A DNA stretch of 64,000 nt from Aliikangiella sp. G2MR2-5 (GTDB lineage Bacteria > Pseudomonadota > Gammaproteobacteria > Enterobacterales > Kangiellaceae). Each line of letters begins with the position of its first letter. Position 1 is the stretch's first letter. Below the pieces are notes generated by a model. That model did no database searches. It saw only the letters and a program-made list of their open reading frames with translations, and had not been told where the DNA came from. The stretch lies in contig NZ_JADPQF010000002.1 of assembly GCF_015687155.1 (NCBI RefSeq), forward strand, positions 558,001-622,000, in the 5' to 3' direction. Shown here piece by piece: positions 17,286 through 25,901 of this stretch. Made by a program: the position numbers and the translations under genes.

Positions 17286-17783
17286 ATGCGGAATTTAAAT
17301 TATGTAGACGCGACATTGCATGGTATTCACGTGCCTCATATGGCTTCAGCCATAATTTCTAGTGCAGACATTGGCACCGGCACTCCTGCAAACCCGGCAA
17401 TTCATCCTCCCGGCTGGGGTGGAGGCGCGCATCCCCATCATCACCATCGAGGGCATTTAATTGCACGACAATTTGGTGGTGATGGAAATGATCAGAGAAA
17501 CCTGGTGACCTTAACTGACGGCACAAATTTGTCATTACATGCAGATATTGAAGGTGTAATGAGAGATATTGTCGAAGCAAATGCGGGTAATGAAGTTTTG
17601 TATGAAGTTATTGCATATTATGATGCCGATGAATATGCCAACGGAGCAGGTTATGCCTATTTAAACTTTCCAATGCCATCAAGCTTTCAAGTCTATATCA
17701 GAAATATTCATGATAATGCGATACTTTATGAGCACCGCTTTCCAAATGGTGTCTTAGCTAATCATAATGCTGTGTGCTGTTAA
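17286..17783 (+). CDS. Small protein with an EndoU_NS-type nuclease fold (DNA/RNA non-specific endonuclease 2-like)
   Basis: A 165-residue protein with no signal peptide. The central segment HHHHRGHLIARQFGGDG followed by QRNLVTL and TNLSLHADIE matches the pattern of the beta-beta-alpha-metal endonucleases of the Endonuclea_NS_2 type (xRGHLIAxxFGG...N...N...E). H57 would be the general base, N72 or N81 the metal ligand, and E89 a structural or catalytic acid. In many genomes this domain is the C-terminal toxin module of a secreted polymorphic toxin; here it stands alone, with no delivery domain and no obvious immunity gene. The 250 bp before it are AT-rich and contain TTCAxxTTCAxxTTCA-like short repeats (about 17115-17145). 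A GAGGGA SD precedes the start. Function is inference from motif order. Confidence 0.6.
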   Translation: MRNLNYVDATLHGIHVPHMASAIISSADIGTGTPANPAIHPPGWGGGAHPHHHHRGHLIARQFGGDGNDQRNLVTLTDGTNLSLHADIEGVMRDIVEANAGNEVLYEVIAYYDADEYANGAGYAYLNFPMPSSFQVYIRNIHDNAILYEHRFPNGVLANHNAVCC

Positions 17784-17861
17784 CAGATGAAAAATCAATA
17801 GAAGTTATTTTAAGCGTCTTACCCAGTTCACACGAGGAAGTCGCCTAATCAGAATCAGAAA

Positions 17862-17888
17862 GAAGGGGGGAAATAACATTCCCCCTTC
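17862..17888 (-). terminator. Probable terminator of the XRE regulator gene
   Basis: GAAGGGGG (17862-17869) and CCCCCTTC (17881-17888) form an 8-bp GC-rich stem with an 11-base AT loop. Read on the minus strand it is followed by TCTTTCT, a modest U-rich tail, 24 bp after the regulator gene stop. The tail is poor for the plus direction. Confidence 0.5.
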
Positions 17889-17911
17889 ACAGAAGTCTTG
17901 GTCTAATCCAA

Positions 17912-18892
17912 TCAGCCCTTACTCTTCGACAACATCCCCATAAGTCCGGCAAGCGCCCCAAAAAGGACCGCACCCACAGGCCATACAATCCAGGTTACTC
18001 CCCAATCCATGGTCCACAAACTCCACCCTAAATAAATTGCAACTAAAAGGGGCCAATAAAATGTAGCCAGGGCTTCGACCTGTTTATATTTTTCTCTTTC
18101 TCTGGGATGAAAATCACCTTCTTTTAACAGGCTGCTATAGGCACTGTGCGTCGAAGTGACCGGAATAACAACATAAAGTCCCGCTGACACCATCAGAAAC
18201 ATGACACATAGCATCATAAAAATAAGGCCACTTTCTCCTGAAGTGAAAACCACTAGTAGAAATGGTACGACACTCAAGATAAAACAGGCAATTCCGATCG
18301 AAAGCTTCTGATGATAGATCGCAGTAAATTGCTGTAGCTTCTCCTGAAAAATACTTTTAACGCCATATTCAAGCTCAAACTCCTCATCATCGATTTTCGC
18401 CATCTCGCTGGTAAACTGGCTGGTTCTGACAAAAAAGCTGACACCAAATGAAATCATGACCAACATAATCACAATCCCGGAAACGGTCGCTGTATTTGTA
18501 TTCAGATTCATTTGACTGGATTGAGCCATGGCCATCAATAAGAAAAACGGGATGACCGAGCACACACAGAACAATACCCCTTTAACGGTTATCTGCGTGA
18601 TAATGTCCTTGCATTCCACATAGCGGTTGGCTTGTTCCAGAGTAACTTTGGTGACATCTTGCTCGATATCGCCGTCAATCGACTCGATGCTTTCAATGCT
18701 GTCTTTTAACAGATAATCGGTAGTGACCCCGAAAATCTCTGCCATCATAATGATTTTATTCAAGTCAGGGATGCTGTTGGTACTTTCCCATTTAGAAACG
18801 GACTGCCTTGAAACGCCCATCTTCTCAGCAAGTTCTTCCTGAGACCATCCAAACTGCTTTCTAAGTTTGATTATTTTATCTGCGAGTATCAT
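17912..18892 (-). CDS. XRE-family transcriptional regulator with C-terminal membrane helices
   Basis: A 326-residue protein. Residues 1-65 are a classic Cro/CI helix-turn-helix ([28 protein letters not shown]). After a short acidic linker come about six hydrophobic helices, so the DNA-binding domain is tethered to the membrane. Such XRE-membrane proteins usually autoregulate and respond to membrane or antibiotic stress; that is inference. Symmetric sequence at 18934-18990, just upstream of the start, may be its own operator. Its 3' end has a hairpin at 17862-17888. Confidence 0.88.
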   Translation of the reverse strand: MILADKIIKLRKQFGWSQEELAEKMGVSRQSVSKWESTNSIPDLNKIIMMAEIFGVTTDYLLKDSIESIESIDGDIEQDVTKVTLEQANRYVECKDIITQITVKGVLFCVCSVIPFFLLMAMAQSSQMNLNTNTATVSGIVIMLVMISFGVSFFVRTSQFTSEMAKIDDEEFELEYGVKSIFQEKLQQFTAIYHQKLSIGIACFILSVVPFLLVVFTSGESGLIFMMLCVMFLMVSAGLYVVIPVTSTHSAYSSLLKEGDFHPREREKYKQVEALATFYWPLLVAIYLGWSLWTMDWGVTWIVWPVGAVLFGALAGLMGMLSKSKG

Positions 18893-18933
18893 TCGATAGA
18901 TTCCTTTGTCTGTGTTTTCAGGCAGAATAGGAA

Positions 18934-18990
18934 ATTGGTCGGTTGCAAACTACCAATCGGGCTTTATATTTTGTCAACCAGCGGTTGCAA
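18934..18990. promoter_or_regulatory. Operator-like repeats upstream of the XRE regulator
   Basis: CGGTTGCAA occurs twice (18940-18948 and 18982-18990), exactly 42 bp apart, four helical turns. Each copy is embedded in local symmetry: ATTGGT/ACCAAT flank the first (18934-18939 and 18952-18957), and CAACC-agc-GGTTG overlaps the second (18975-18987). The position 40-100 bp before the regulator start suggests autoregulation. No binding evidence beyond the pattern. Confidence 0.55.
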
Positions 18991-19130
18991 TTTAGAGTAA
19001 ATGCTTGAAATACACAATAAAAATGCCTGTTTAGCCTGCTCTAAAGCTCGATTGATATTTATTGCTCAATACCTCCATCAGGCGTCGATCTTGGCTATCC
19101 ATGGCGTCCAATTATCGATACAGGAAAAGA

Positions 19131-21293
19131 TTATTCGCTTAAATAGAGCTCTGCGACTTCCTTTCTTGAGGATACTCGTAGCGAAGCCAGCAACTGCTTA
19201 TCGCTGATATCTGCTATATAATCAATATTGCGAGGCAAACTACCGAGAATAGTAAACCGCCCCGGGTCAAGTTGGTATGACCACAATTGAAAATTCTCAT
19301 TAACACCGTAAATAACATCGTCTTTGGTAATGAACCTCAAATCGCTTCCTTGATCTTTGAGGACTTCAATTAACTGATCTTCAATACCACCTGACAGCCA
19401 AAAACGGTCCATTTTATCGGTATAAACGAGCCGGCCATTTTTACTTTTTAGCGCCCATTTAGCCGGCCTGTCACTGATAATGCGAGCTTTGGAATTGATT
19501 AAATCAATCTCTGCGAACCTTAATACGCCTTTTATTCGTATATTCGCCAGGGTGGTATGATTGCTGCTATCCCATTGAAACAAGGTATCAACCGGGTATC
19601 CCAAATCTATATTGACGACTCTGCCATCGAGAAAGACCTGTTTTAACTCGTGATAAACATTAACTAAAAGGCTTTTGCCGTCACCGGCCCAATCCATTCC
19701 GTATAAATTAGTATCCATAGGAAAGTGAGTAAGTTGTCGCGCTCCCTGCTCATCCGCAATCCAGACTTGCTCATCACCTGATCGTTCTGACTTAAAGGCG
19801 AGCAACTCGCCCTGAGGCTGGAACATGGCGTCATCTTCGGCGAGTATTGATCGCTCTAATATTGTGTGCCCTTTATTGAGTTCATTTTTCCTGTTTTGAC
19901 TTTGTGTGCTCTGGCTTTGCGGGCTCAGCGGTAAGCGGAACGACGCAATATCACTATCGAAATACCCCTTGATAACAAGCATCTGCTGGCCGTTGGGATG
20001 AAATACCGGAGTCCCCATGGGCTGATCAACAGGCAAGCTAATATCACTGATCTCGCCTTCTGTCGACAAAGTAAAGAGTTGTCTACCGGTACTAAAAATC
20101 AGTTGATTGTCGATTGATGAGAAATTGGGATAAATAAATCGATAACTTGCAATTTCTGGTGGGTATTTTATTGGATGACTCGATATGAGCGTCCCATCTG
20201 GCTTGAGCATTTCAATATAGTAATTGCCATCGCTATGAACACTGGTCAGTGCAATCTCATCCTTTTCCACTGAATAGTCGTAATCGATGACATTACCGTC
20301 ATTAAGAGAATGAATTATTTCACTTTTATTTTCGCTGATTGAATAACTGATTAACCGCCAGCGATCACTCTGTTTCTGCAACAGAGCAATATTGTTATTG
20401 TTTAACCAATGTGGAGCTTTTATCTCTGAATTCTTACATTCCAGCAGCACTTTCATGGGCTGAGGTTCTTTGAGTGCCTTTTGGAAATCGAGACTCACCA
20501 GCTGGTAACATTTTTTCTGATTCACGGGCTCATCGCAGTTGACCGTTTTGATGAACACCAACTGTTTACCATCTTTAGAAAAGCTATGCCTGCCATAGGC
20601 GTCGAAATTTTTTGTTAGCTGAGTTTCTTTTTGAGTCCGCGTATTTTTCGCCCAGATGTTATTGATACAATCTTCCGCTGAGTAACGATGGAAAACCATG
20701 TATTCACCATCAGGTGAATAGATACTCGCGTATTCTCCATTGTCAGTAGAGGTGAGCGCGCGAAATTTGCTAAAAGATAGCGTTGGTGTTTGTTGGTGGG
20801 AGAAGGTAGTAAAACCGAAAATGCCAAAGACAATGAGCACAGAGAAAATAGAGAACAGCCCTATCAATCGCGCAGACGCTCTCCTTTTATCAGTAACAGT
20901 TTGGTTTGACGTGATATCCGAATTATTAAGTGAGCCAAGGTTTGTCGTTGCTCCAATTTCTGTTTTGGCCTCAGAATCAACATCATGCCATCGAACGTCA
21001 CACTCCAGACTGTAACCTTTCTTGGCATGGGTCTTAATATAGGTGCTGCCATCATCTCCCAGAGCTTTCCGTAATTGAGCGATACTTTTCTGCAGGGTAT
21101 TTGGTGAGACTGTAGTGTCCTGCCAGACTTTCGCAAGCAACTCATCCTGACTTACAACGTTCCGCTGATTTTCTGCCAAACAGGTAAGAACTGCTAAAGC
21201 TTTAGGGGCAAGAGTTTGCGACTGTTCATTTAGAGTTATCTGGTTTCTGGATAAATCGATAAAAAAACTATCTAACCAATACTGTACTGACAT
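19131..21293 (-). CDS. CadC-like membrane transcriptional regulator with TolB-type beta-propeller sensor domain
   Basis: A 720-residue one-component regulator. Residues 1-100 are an OmpR/PhoB-type winged helix (APKALAVLTCLAENQRNVVS, LRKALGDDG, AKKGYSLE). A linker and one transmembrane helix follow (about 145-170, FSIFSVLIVFGIFGF). The rest would be periplasmic and shows repeated blades such as YASIYSPDGEYMVFHRY, HSFSKDGKQLVFIK and PVFHPNGQQMLVIK, typical of TolB/WD40-like propellers. ToxR/CadC-like proteins regulate from the membrane without phosphorylation. It is divergent from the serine hydrolase at 21553 (259 bp apart), its most likely target. Ligand unknown. Confidence 0.88.
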   Translation of the reverse strand: MSVQYWLDSFFIDLSRNQITLNEQSQTLAPKALAVLTCLAENQRNVVSQDELLAKVWQDTTVSPNTLQKSIAQLRKALGDDGSTYIKTHAKKGYSLECDVRWHDVDSEAKTEIGATTNLGSLNNSDITSNQTVTDKRRASARLIGLFSIFSVLIVFGIFGFTTFSHQQTPTLSFSKFRALTSTDNGEYASIYSPDGEYMVFHRYSAEDCINNIWAKNTRTQKETQLTKNFDAYGRHSFSKDGKQLVFIKTVNCDEPVNQKKCYQLVSLDFQKALKEPQPMKVLLECKNSEIKAPHWLNNNNIALLQKQSDRWRLISYSISENKSEIIHSLNDGNVIDYDYSVEKDEIALTSVHSDGNYYIEMLKPDGTLISSHPIKYPPEIASYRFIYPNFSSIDNQLIFSTGRQLFTLSTEGEISDISLPVDQPMGTPVFHPNGQQMLVIKGYFDSDIASFRLPLSPQSQSTQSQNRKNELNKGHTILERSILAEDDAMFQPQGELLAFKSERSGDEQVWIADEQGARQLTHFPMDTNLYGMDWAGDGKSLLVNVYHELKQVFLDGRVVNIDLGYPVDTLFQWDSSNHTTLANIRIKGVLRFAEIDLINSKARIISDRPAKWALKSKNGRLVYTDKMDRFWLSGGIEDQLIEVLKDQGSDLRFITKDDVIYGVNENFQLWSYQLDPGRFTILGSLPRNIDYIADISDKQLLASLRVSSRKEVAELYLSE

Positions 21294-21552
21294 CTAGCCT
21301 CTATCCCTTTCCCTTCAATTAAACGAAAGTTGCGTCCGTTATTGCGCCCTGACGAAGCATTTATCTTAACACAAACTCTGGCGGCGTCTAAATTCGTAAC
21401 CAATTGATAGTTATGAATTTTTATAGAATCAGAGAGAAATCAGCGAAAAGTCATTGGAACTTCAGGTATTTCAATTTCAGTTGCCGTAAGTTTCAGTATC
21501 AAAGTTTCCCTTGTTAAAACATGTCGTGTTGATCAAAACCGAGAGGATACCA

Positions 21553-22773
21553 ATGACTTACAACTTCAAAATCACAAGCCTGCTTTCTATAGCGCTACTC
21601 ATCTGTACAAGCTTCTTTGTGGCAGACAAAACTAAAGCAAGCGTCACAAAAAACACTAAACAATACAATCGCCATGCGGCAGAAGCCTCTTTGGATGAAG
21701 CCAAAATATCATTCTGGGATCTTCCCTACCTTGAAAAAGCATTTATCGACACGGCACCAGCCAAAAGAAAAGATGGAATCGCCGTTGCGAAGTTGAACAT
21801 CGATAAAAATGATAGAGCCAGAATTGTTCAGCTGGTACAAGAGATCGCCGACAAAAAATATGGAGAATACGATAGCCTGCTAATTACCCACAAAGACAAA
21901 CTTGTATTTGAATCTTACTTCCTCAGGGGGCGCATTAATCTGGCCCACGGTCAGGCGTCGGCGGTAAAAGCCTATACCAGTCTGGCGCTAGGCCGCGCAA
22001 TCCAGCTCGGCTATCTGAGCATGAGTGATCTGGATAAACCACTGATTAATTTTCTAAAAGAACTGGACCGAAAAAATCTGGTAACAGGTGCAGAAAAAAT
22101 CACCCTCCATAAAGCCCTGACAATGCACGGGGGCCTCAGCGTCAGCGATGAAAAATGGGAAAATCTCCAGAAAAATCCTGCGGTTTTAAAAGGACAAAAA
22201 TTTGTTCAGGCACTTCTTGAAAATAGCGGACCAATTACCGAAGCGTCACAGATTTACAAATATGGTAACCATAACCCCATGCTAGTGATGGCGGTCATAG
22301 ATGCCATCGTGCCAGGCACCGCCGAAGACTTCATCAAAAACGAACTTCTCGATAAATTAGGCATCACCAATTACAGCTGGCAATCACACGTTAGCGGGCT
22401 ACCTGAAGCCGGCTGGCGGGTAAAAATGACATCGCGGGACATGCTCAAATTGGGGAGTCTGGTCCTCAATAAAGGCAAATGGAACGGCGAACAACTTATT
22501 TCAACTGAGTATCTGACAAAGGCCACCAGTGGACTGGTTAAACCGACTCAAGACTGGATGCCCGCATCCTATCGTTATGGCTATTTTTGGTATTACGCGC
22601 CGATTGCCGTTGGTAATAAAAACTATGACGCTACATTCGCCTGGGGTGGTGGTGGGCAGCGAGTCATAGTGATTGCAGATCTGGACTTAAGTATTGTGAT
22701 CACTGGCCATGACAGGGAAGATCAAATTATGACTCAGATTTCTAATTCCGTTATACCCGCTTTTACCAAATAG
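21553..22773 (+). CDS. Exported serine hydrolase of the beta-lactamase / penicillin-binding-protein fold
   Basis: A 406-residue protein with a signal peptide (ending near VADKTKAS). The class C-like motifs are S136-A-V-K139 (SxxK nucleophile), YGN (KYGNHNP) as the YxN element, and WGGGG (TFAWGGGGQRV) in place of K/HTG. Such proteins include esterases, D-aminopeptidases, carboxypeptidases and a minority of true beta-lactamases, so resistance should not be assumed. The ATG has an AGAGGA SD; the open frame starts 14 codons upstream. It is divergent from the CadC-like regulator and so possibly under its control. Confidence 0.86.
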   Translation: MTYNFKITSLLSIALLICTSFFVADKTKASVTKNTKQYNRHAAEASLDEAKISFWDLPYLEKAFIDTAPAKRKDGIAVAKLNIDKNDRARIVQLVQEIADKKYGEYDSLLITHKDKLVFESYFLRGRINLAHGQASAVKAYTSLALGRAIQLGYLSMSDLDKPLINFLKELDRKNLVTGAEKITLHKALTMHGGLSVSDEKWENLQKNPAVLKGQKFVQALLENSGPITEASQIYKYGNHNPMLVMAVIDAIVPGTAEDFIKNELLDKLGITNYSWQSHVSGLPEAGWRVKMTSRDMLKLGSLVLNKGKWNGEQLISTEYLTKATSGLVKPTQDWMPASYRYGYFWYYAPIAVGNKNYDATFAWGGGGQRVIVIADLDLSIVITGHDREDQIMTQISNSVIPAFTK

Positions 22774-22830
22774 ATTGAGAAGCTTGGAACTAAACATTGA
22801 ACTAGACATTAACTGGATAGAACTTAACTG

Positions 22831-22860
22831 GACACTCAGACAAACTAAAGTATGAGTGTC
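22831..22860 (+). other. Hairpin after the serine hydrolase gene
   Basis: GACACTCA (22831-22838) and TGAGTGTC (22853-22860) form a perfect 8-bp stem; TTGG follows, so it is at best a weak terminator. Upstream in the same gap TTAACTGGA occurs twice (22809-22817 and 22825-22833), part of imperfect AACT-rich repetition. Confidence 0.45.
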
Positions 22861-22888
22861 TTGGTCTTGATGGAAAACTAAGTCTATC

Positions 22889-23419
22889 CTATTTTAATAC
22901 CCTAGTATCAAATATTGCCTTATATCTAGCTTGGCTACTTCTTTCCAGGTAATAAGTAAAAATCTTTTGCTCCGGTTCAAAGCTCAAAATCCACACATTA
23001 CTTTTGGCTGCAGGAATTAATTTGGCCGTGTATTCATCAGCTGGAAACGAAGCTGTTACAGAGCTTTGTTTTGAGGCATAACCGCCATACATAGTCACCC
23101 TATCAGGCGTACCATCTTCATGCCGGTGATCATGTTTGAACAGTAGTCCATTTTCCGTTTGCTTTAATATCCAGGTTCTGGATTTATCTTGGCCCACTTG
23201 AAAAGGAATTCTGATTTCAGAATCACTACAGTGTGCAACTGTCATAGTCAGCCTTTTACCGGCAAAGTCATGATTTGGGTCATCAGGGTAAATGGTTTTA
23301 CCAACATAGGTATTTCCGCAGTGTTTCAACATCGATTGAAAAAAGTTTGTTGAGGAATCCTTTGCACTAATCTGAAAAGAACAAAGGCTCAGTGTGGTAA
23401 TTATTATTTTCCTAAACAT
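22889..23419 (-). CDS. Exported protein of unknown function
   Basis: A 176-residue protein with a signal peptide (MFRKIIITTLSLCSFQISAK). The mature part contains HCGNTYVGKTIYPDD, VAHCSD and FKHDHRHEDGTPDRVTMYGG, a beta-rich pattern with two cysteines. The family looks like small exported proteins seen in marine gammaproteobacteria, but I cannot name it. A GGAG SD precedes the ATG. It lies between the two serine hydrolase loci. Confidence 0.72.
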   Translation of the reverse strand: MFRKIIITTLSLCSFQISAKDSSTNFFQSMLKHCGNTYVGKTIYPDDPNHDFAGKRLTMTVAHCSDSEIRIPFQVGQDKSRTWILKQTENGLLFKHDHRHEDGTPDRVTMYGGYASKQSSVTASFPADEYTAKLIPAAKSNVWILSFEPEQKIFTYYLERSSQARYKAIFDTRVLK

Positions 23420-23520
23420 ATTACTCCAAAATGACTAGCTTTCATTTCCAATACTTTATCGATACCAACTCGCTAATATGACTTAATCAACGTGCTGGAC
23501 TCCATTTCAAATAACAGCAA

Positions 23521-24018
23521 CTAGCAATTTACCCCAGTGATCAAGCGCTTCAAAGCTTCTATCTTAACATTCGATAGCTGCCGATAATCAAAATACGGCG
23601 AAACGATTAATTTGCGTTTTTTATCAACAGCAAAAAACTCATCAACCCACTCGATATTGCCACCAATAGAATCAAAGAAATACTGCTTGCCGCAAATTAC
23701 TCTGATTTGAGAATCCGTGTTCCAGTCAGGCTGACTAAAAAGCAGAGCATAATTTGAGTCCTTCTGAAGTAGAGATTCATCTCTTAAGTCCTGCCAACAG
23801 GCAAAGTTTTCAGGCTCCAGATCAAACGCGAACTTGGCGAAACAGTTGAATATTTTTCGCCAATGGTTTCCGGTGCGATCAGCGATGGATTTTATTTCAC
23901 CGTTACGCATAGGACGAAGAGAGTCAAGCTGTTGGTATTCATCCAGCGGCGGACGGTTACCGATGCAAACAACAATATTCGCGTGTGAATTGCCCAACCC
24001 AATAAGTTGCGGAGCCAA
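23521..24018 (-). CDS. Hypothetical protein, translationally coupled to a serine hydrolase gene
   Basis: A 165-residue cytoplasmic-looking protein starting at TTG (MAPQLIGLGNSHANIVVCIG) only one base after the TAA stop of the upstream gene (24020), which suggests translational coupling. It contains ACWQDLRDESLL and YALLFSQPDWN, and ends in a short cysteine-tailed helix. I do not recognise the family. The start relies on the coupling argument; there is no strong independent SD. Confidence 0.62.
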   Translation of the reverse strand: MAPQLIGLGNSHANIVVCIGNRPPLDEYQQLDSLRPMRNGEIKSIADRTGNHWRKIFNCFAKFAFDLEPENFACWQDLRDESLLQKDSNYALLFSQPDWNTDSQIRVICGKQYFFDSIGGNIEWVDEFFAVDKKRKLIVSPYFDYRQLSNVKIEALKRLITGVNC

Positions 24019-24019
24019 T

Positions 24020-25141
24020 TTATAATGCCTTTATATTCAGGTAATTAATTCTAGCGCCATGCATCATCCGGATCACCGGATAAAGATCATTATTTTTAAA
24101 AGTATAATCGTGCTTTTCAGTGTCGACACGATGCACCATCACCAACTTATGTTTAGGATACACACCTATCATATGCACTCCGGTCCCAGTATGATAAAAA
24201 GAGTGAGGGTAAGGATCATCTTTATCTTTGGTTAGCACAGCCCAGAAAATTCCATATGCCAATCCATACTTTTCGTTAGTGATTGAATAGGGTCGGGTAG
24301 ACTTATCTATCCATTCTTCGGAAATAAGCTGCTTGCCTTTCCACTTACCACGATTCAAAAAAAGCTGGCAAAATAGCGCCAGATCATGTGATGACAGCCT
24401 GAAATGATAGGCCGGATATTGAGAAGACTTTCTGTCATAATCGTAAAAACCATCAGTTTGCGGAATTGATTCATTTGCGTTGCTATCAACAGTAGTAAAT
24501 GAGCCTTTAAAATGCTGCATACCGATTGGCCTGGCTATTTGTTCATAAAAGGCGTCATAAATTTTTTTACCACTGATCTGTTCATACAGATACCCGGCAT
24601 AATTGAAATTCCAGTTATTATAATAATAGGCCTCACCCGGCTTATGACTTCCCCGTTTCGGTTTGGTCTTTTTCATCCACTCCGACTCAGCTACTGCATC
24701 ATGATAAATCCCGGAACGCGACTTCAAGATCATATCCAACGTAGCGCTTTGCTCTTCTTCTGTTAGCGGAGATGGTTCATCCTGAGCATCCAGTGCTTTT
24801 AAAGTTAGGCTGAGGTCGAGCTTTCCCTGATCATACAGTTGTCCAAGCAAAGCACTCATCAGTGGTTTACGCATCGAATGAATGGTGTGTTTTTTATAGA
24901 TATCACCCCACTCAAAAAAGACCTTACCGTCATACAGCAACATCATTGAGCTGGAGTTTTTATTTTTCAGATAAGCAGCAAGCTCTCCCAGCTTTTCTGA
25001 CGAATAACCGGCTTCTTCCGGCGTAATTCGTTCAAACTGATCAATTCCTACCTCAACTTCTTTAGCTGAAGCAATTGCTTCACTAGTTACGCCGGCTATC
25101 CAGAAGCCAAGTCCGATCATTCCGATTATTGCTGTTTTCAC
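24020..25141 (-). CDS. Exported serine hydrolase, beta-lactamase-related (class C-like fold)
   Basis: A 373-residue exported protein with a signal peptide (MKTAIIGMIGLGFWIAG). It has S89-M-R-K92 (SxxK), Y174-N-N176 (YxN) and HTGTG (FYHTGTGVHM) in the position of the KTG element. All three active-site motifs are present, so it should be catalytically competent as an esterase, peptidase or amidase; beta-lactam hydrolysis is not implied. It is in an apparent operon with the downstream hypothetical gene (stop and start one base apart). It is the second such hydrolase within 2.5 kb, but the two are not close in sequence by eye. Confidence 0.88.
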   Translation of the reverse strand: MKTAIIGMIGLGFWIAGVTSEAIASAKEVEVGIDQFERITPEEAGYSSEKLGELAAYLKNKNSSSMMLLYDGKVFFEWGDIYKKHTIHSMRKPLMSALLGQLYDQGKLDLSLTLKALDAQDEPSPLTEEEQSATLDMILKSRSGIYHDAVAESEWMKKTKPKRGSHKPGEAYYYNNWNFNYAGYLYEQISGKKIYDAFYEQIARPIGMQHFKGSFTTVDSNANESIPQTDGFYDYDRKSSQYPAYHFRLSSHDLALFCQLFLNRGKWKGKQLISEEWIDKSTRPYSITNEKYGLAYGIFWAVLTKDKDDPYPHSFYHTGTGVHMIGVYPKHKLVMVHRVDTEKHDYTFKNNDLYPVIRMMHGARINYLNIKAL

Positions 25142-25236
25142 CCTTAATTCCTTTACTTCCTGTTATAACAATCTAGTCGAAAGCTTTATTGGACGCAGGC
25201 ACCTCTAGAATGGTTTAAATAATAAAACTTCGATAG

Positions 25237-25416
25237 CTATCCCATCCAGAAACCTTTGCGATGGGAAACCCCCAGTACCTTGCGGCAATGTCCGCAACTG
25301 TATAGATAGCGGACACCAAACAGGCTCTTTACTTTTGAAGCATTTACTCGGTTAATATCTTTTTCGCAGTATGGACAAATCGGTTGTTCGCTGGAGTCTT
25401 CTATTACCTGAATCAT
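25237..25416 (-). CDS. Small zinc-ribbon protein
   Basis: A 59-residue protein with two CxxC knuckles, C14-P-Y-C17 and C41-G-H-C44, spaced as in a treble-clef or rubredoxin-like zinc ribbon. The chosen ATG at 25416 lies 7 bases after AGGAG; an ATG two codons earlier is too close to the SD. The protein is probably a small metal-binding or nucleic-acid-associated factor; no specific family recognised. Confidence 0.7.
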   Translation of the reverse strand: MIQVIEDSSEQPICPYCEKDINRVNASKVKSLFGVRYLYSCGHCRKVLGVSHRKGFWMG

Positions 25417-25479
25417 TAGCATTCTCCTGATTATTAATATCAAGGAGTTAACGATTCACTAAACTAATTATTCACAAAC

Positions 25480-25821
25480 TTATTTAAAATCAGCTTGCTC
25501 GTCTAGCCCTAAAGAGTAATCACGTTCAACTTTCGCTATTCGGGTTACAAATTGGGAATACCACTTTTCCTTTCCCGTCTTTTGTGCAACCTGATGCTCA
25601 CTATTAGCTTTCCAGAGCTTGATCGCTTCCAGATCACGCCAATAGGAAACCGTAATGCCCATTCCGTCACGCACCGACTCAAAACCTAAAAAACCCGGTT
25701 GCTCGGCAGCAAGCTCAAGCATGCGTTCAGCCGTTTCGGTATAGCCATCGACATCAGAGGACAGATAATTGGAAAAAATGACAGCGTAGTATGGTGGCCT
25801 GGGTGTTTTGGCAATCGACAT
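25480..25821 (-). CDS. Antibiotic biosynthesis monooxygenase (ABM) domain protein
   Basis: A 113-residue single-domain protein with the dimeric alpha-beta-barrel pattern of the ABM family: YYAVIFSNYLSSDVDGY, then ERMLELAAEQPGFLGFES, and the WRDLEAIKLWKANSEHQ segment. The family includes quinol monooxygenases, heme-degrading enzymes and many proteins of unknown activity, so the name is structural only. It is probably monocistronic. Confidence 0.85.
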   Translation of the reverse strand: MSIAKTPRPPYYAVIFSNYLSSDVDGYTETAERMLELAAEQPGFLGFESVRDGMGITVSYWRDLEAIKLWKANSEHQVAQKTGKEKWYSQFVTRIAKVERDYSLGLDEQADFK

Positions 25822-25901
25822 TGTTTAGCTCTTATATGTAGACGTGAACGATAGAAAAGAAGATATCATTTTTTGGCAAGGCCCAATAAGGTACTTGTCG
25901 A

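Noticed and set aside
17431-17456. HPHHHHRGH histidine run in the nuclease-like ORF as a metal-sensor or engineered tag
   Set aside because: It directly precedes the conserved RGHLIA motif and is encoded in native codons; the run is probably incidental.
21553-25141. Two beta-lactamase-fold genes as antibiotic resistance determinants
   Set aside because: The SxxK/YxN fold is shared by esterases and peptidases; the third motif is WGGGG and HTGTG, and nothing else indicates resistance.
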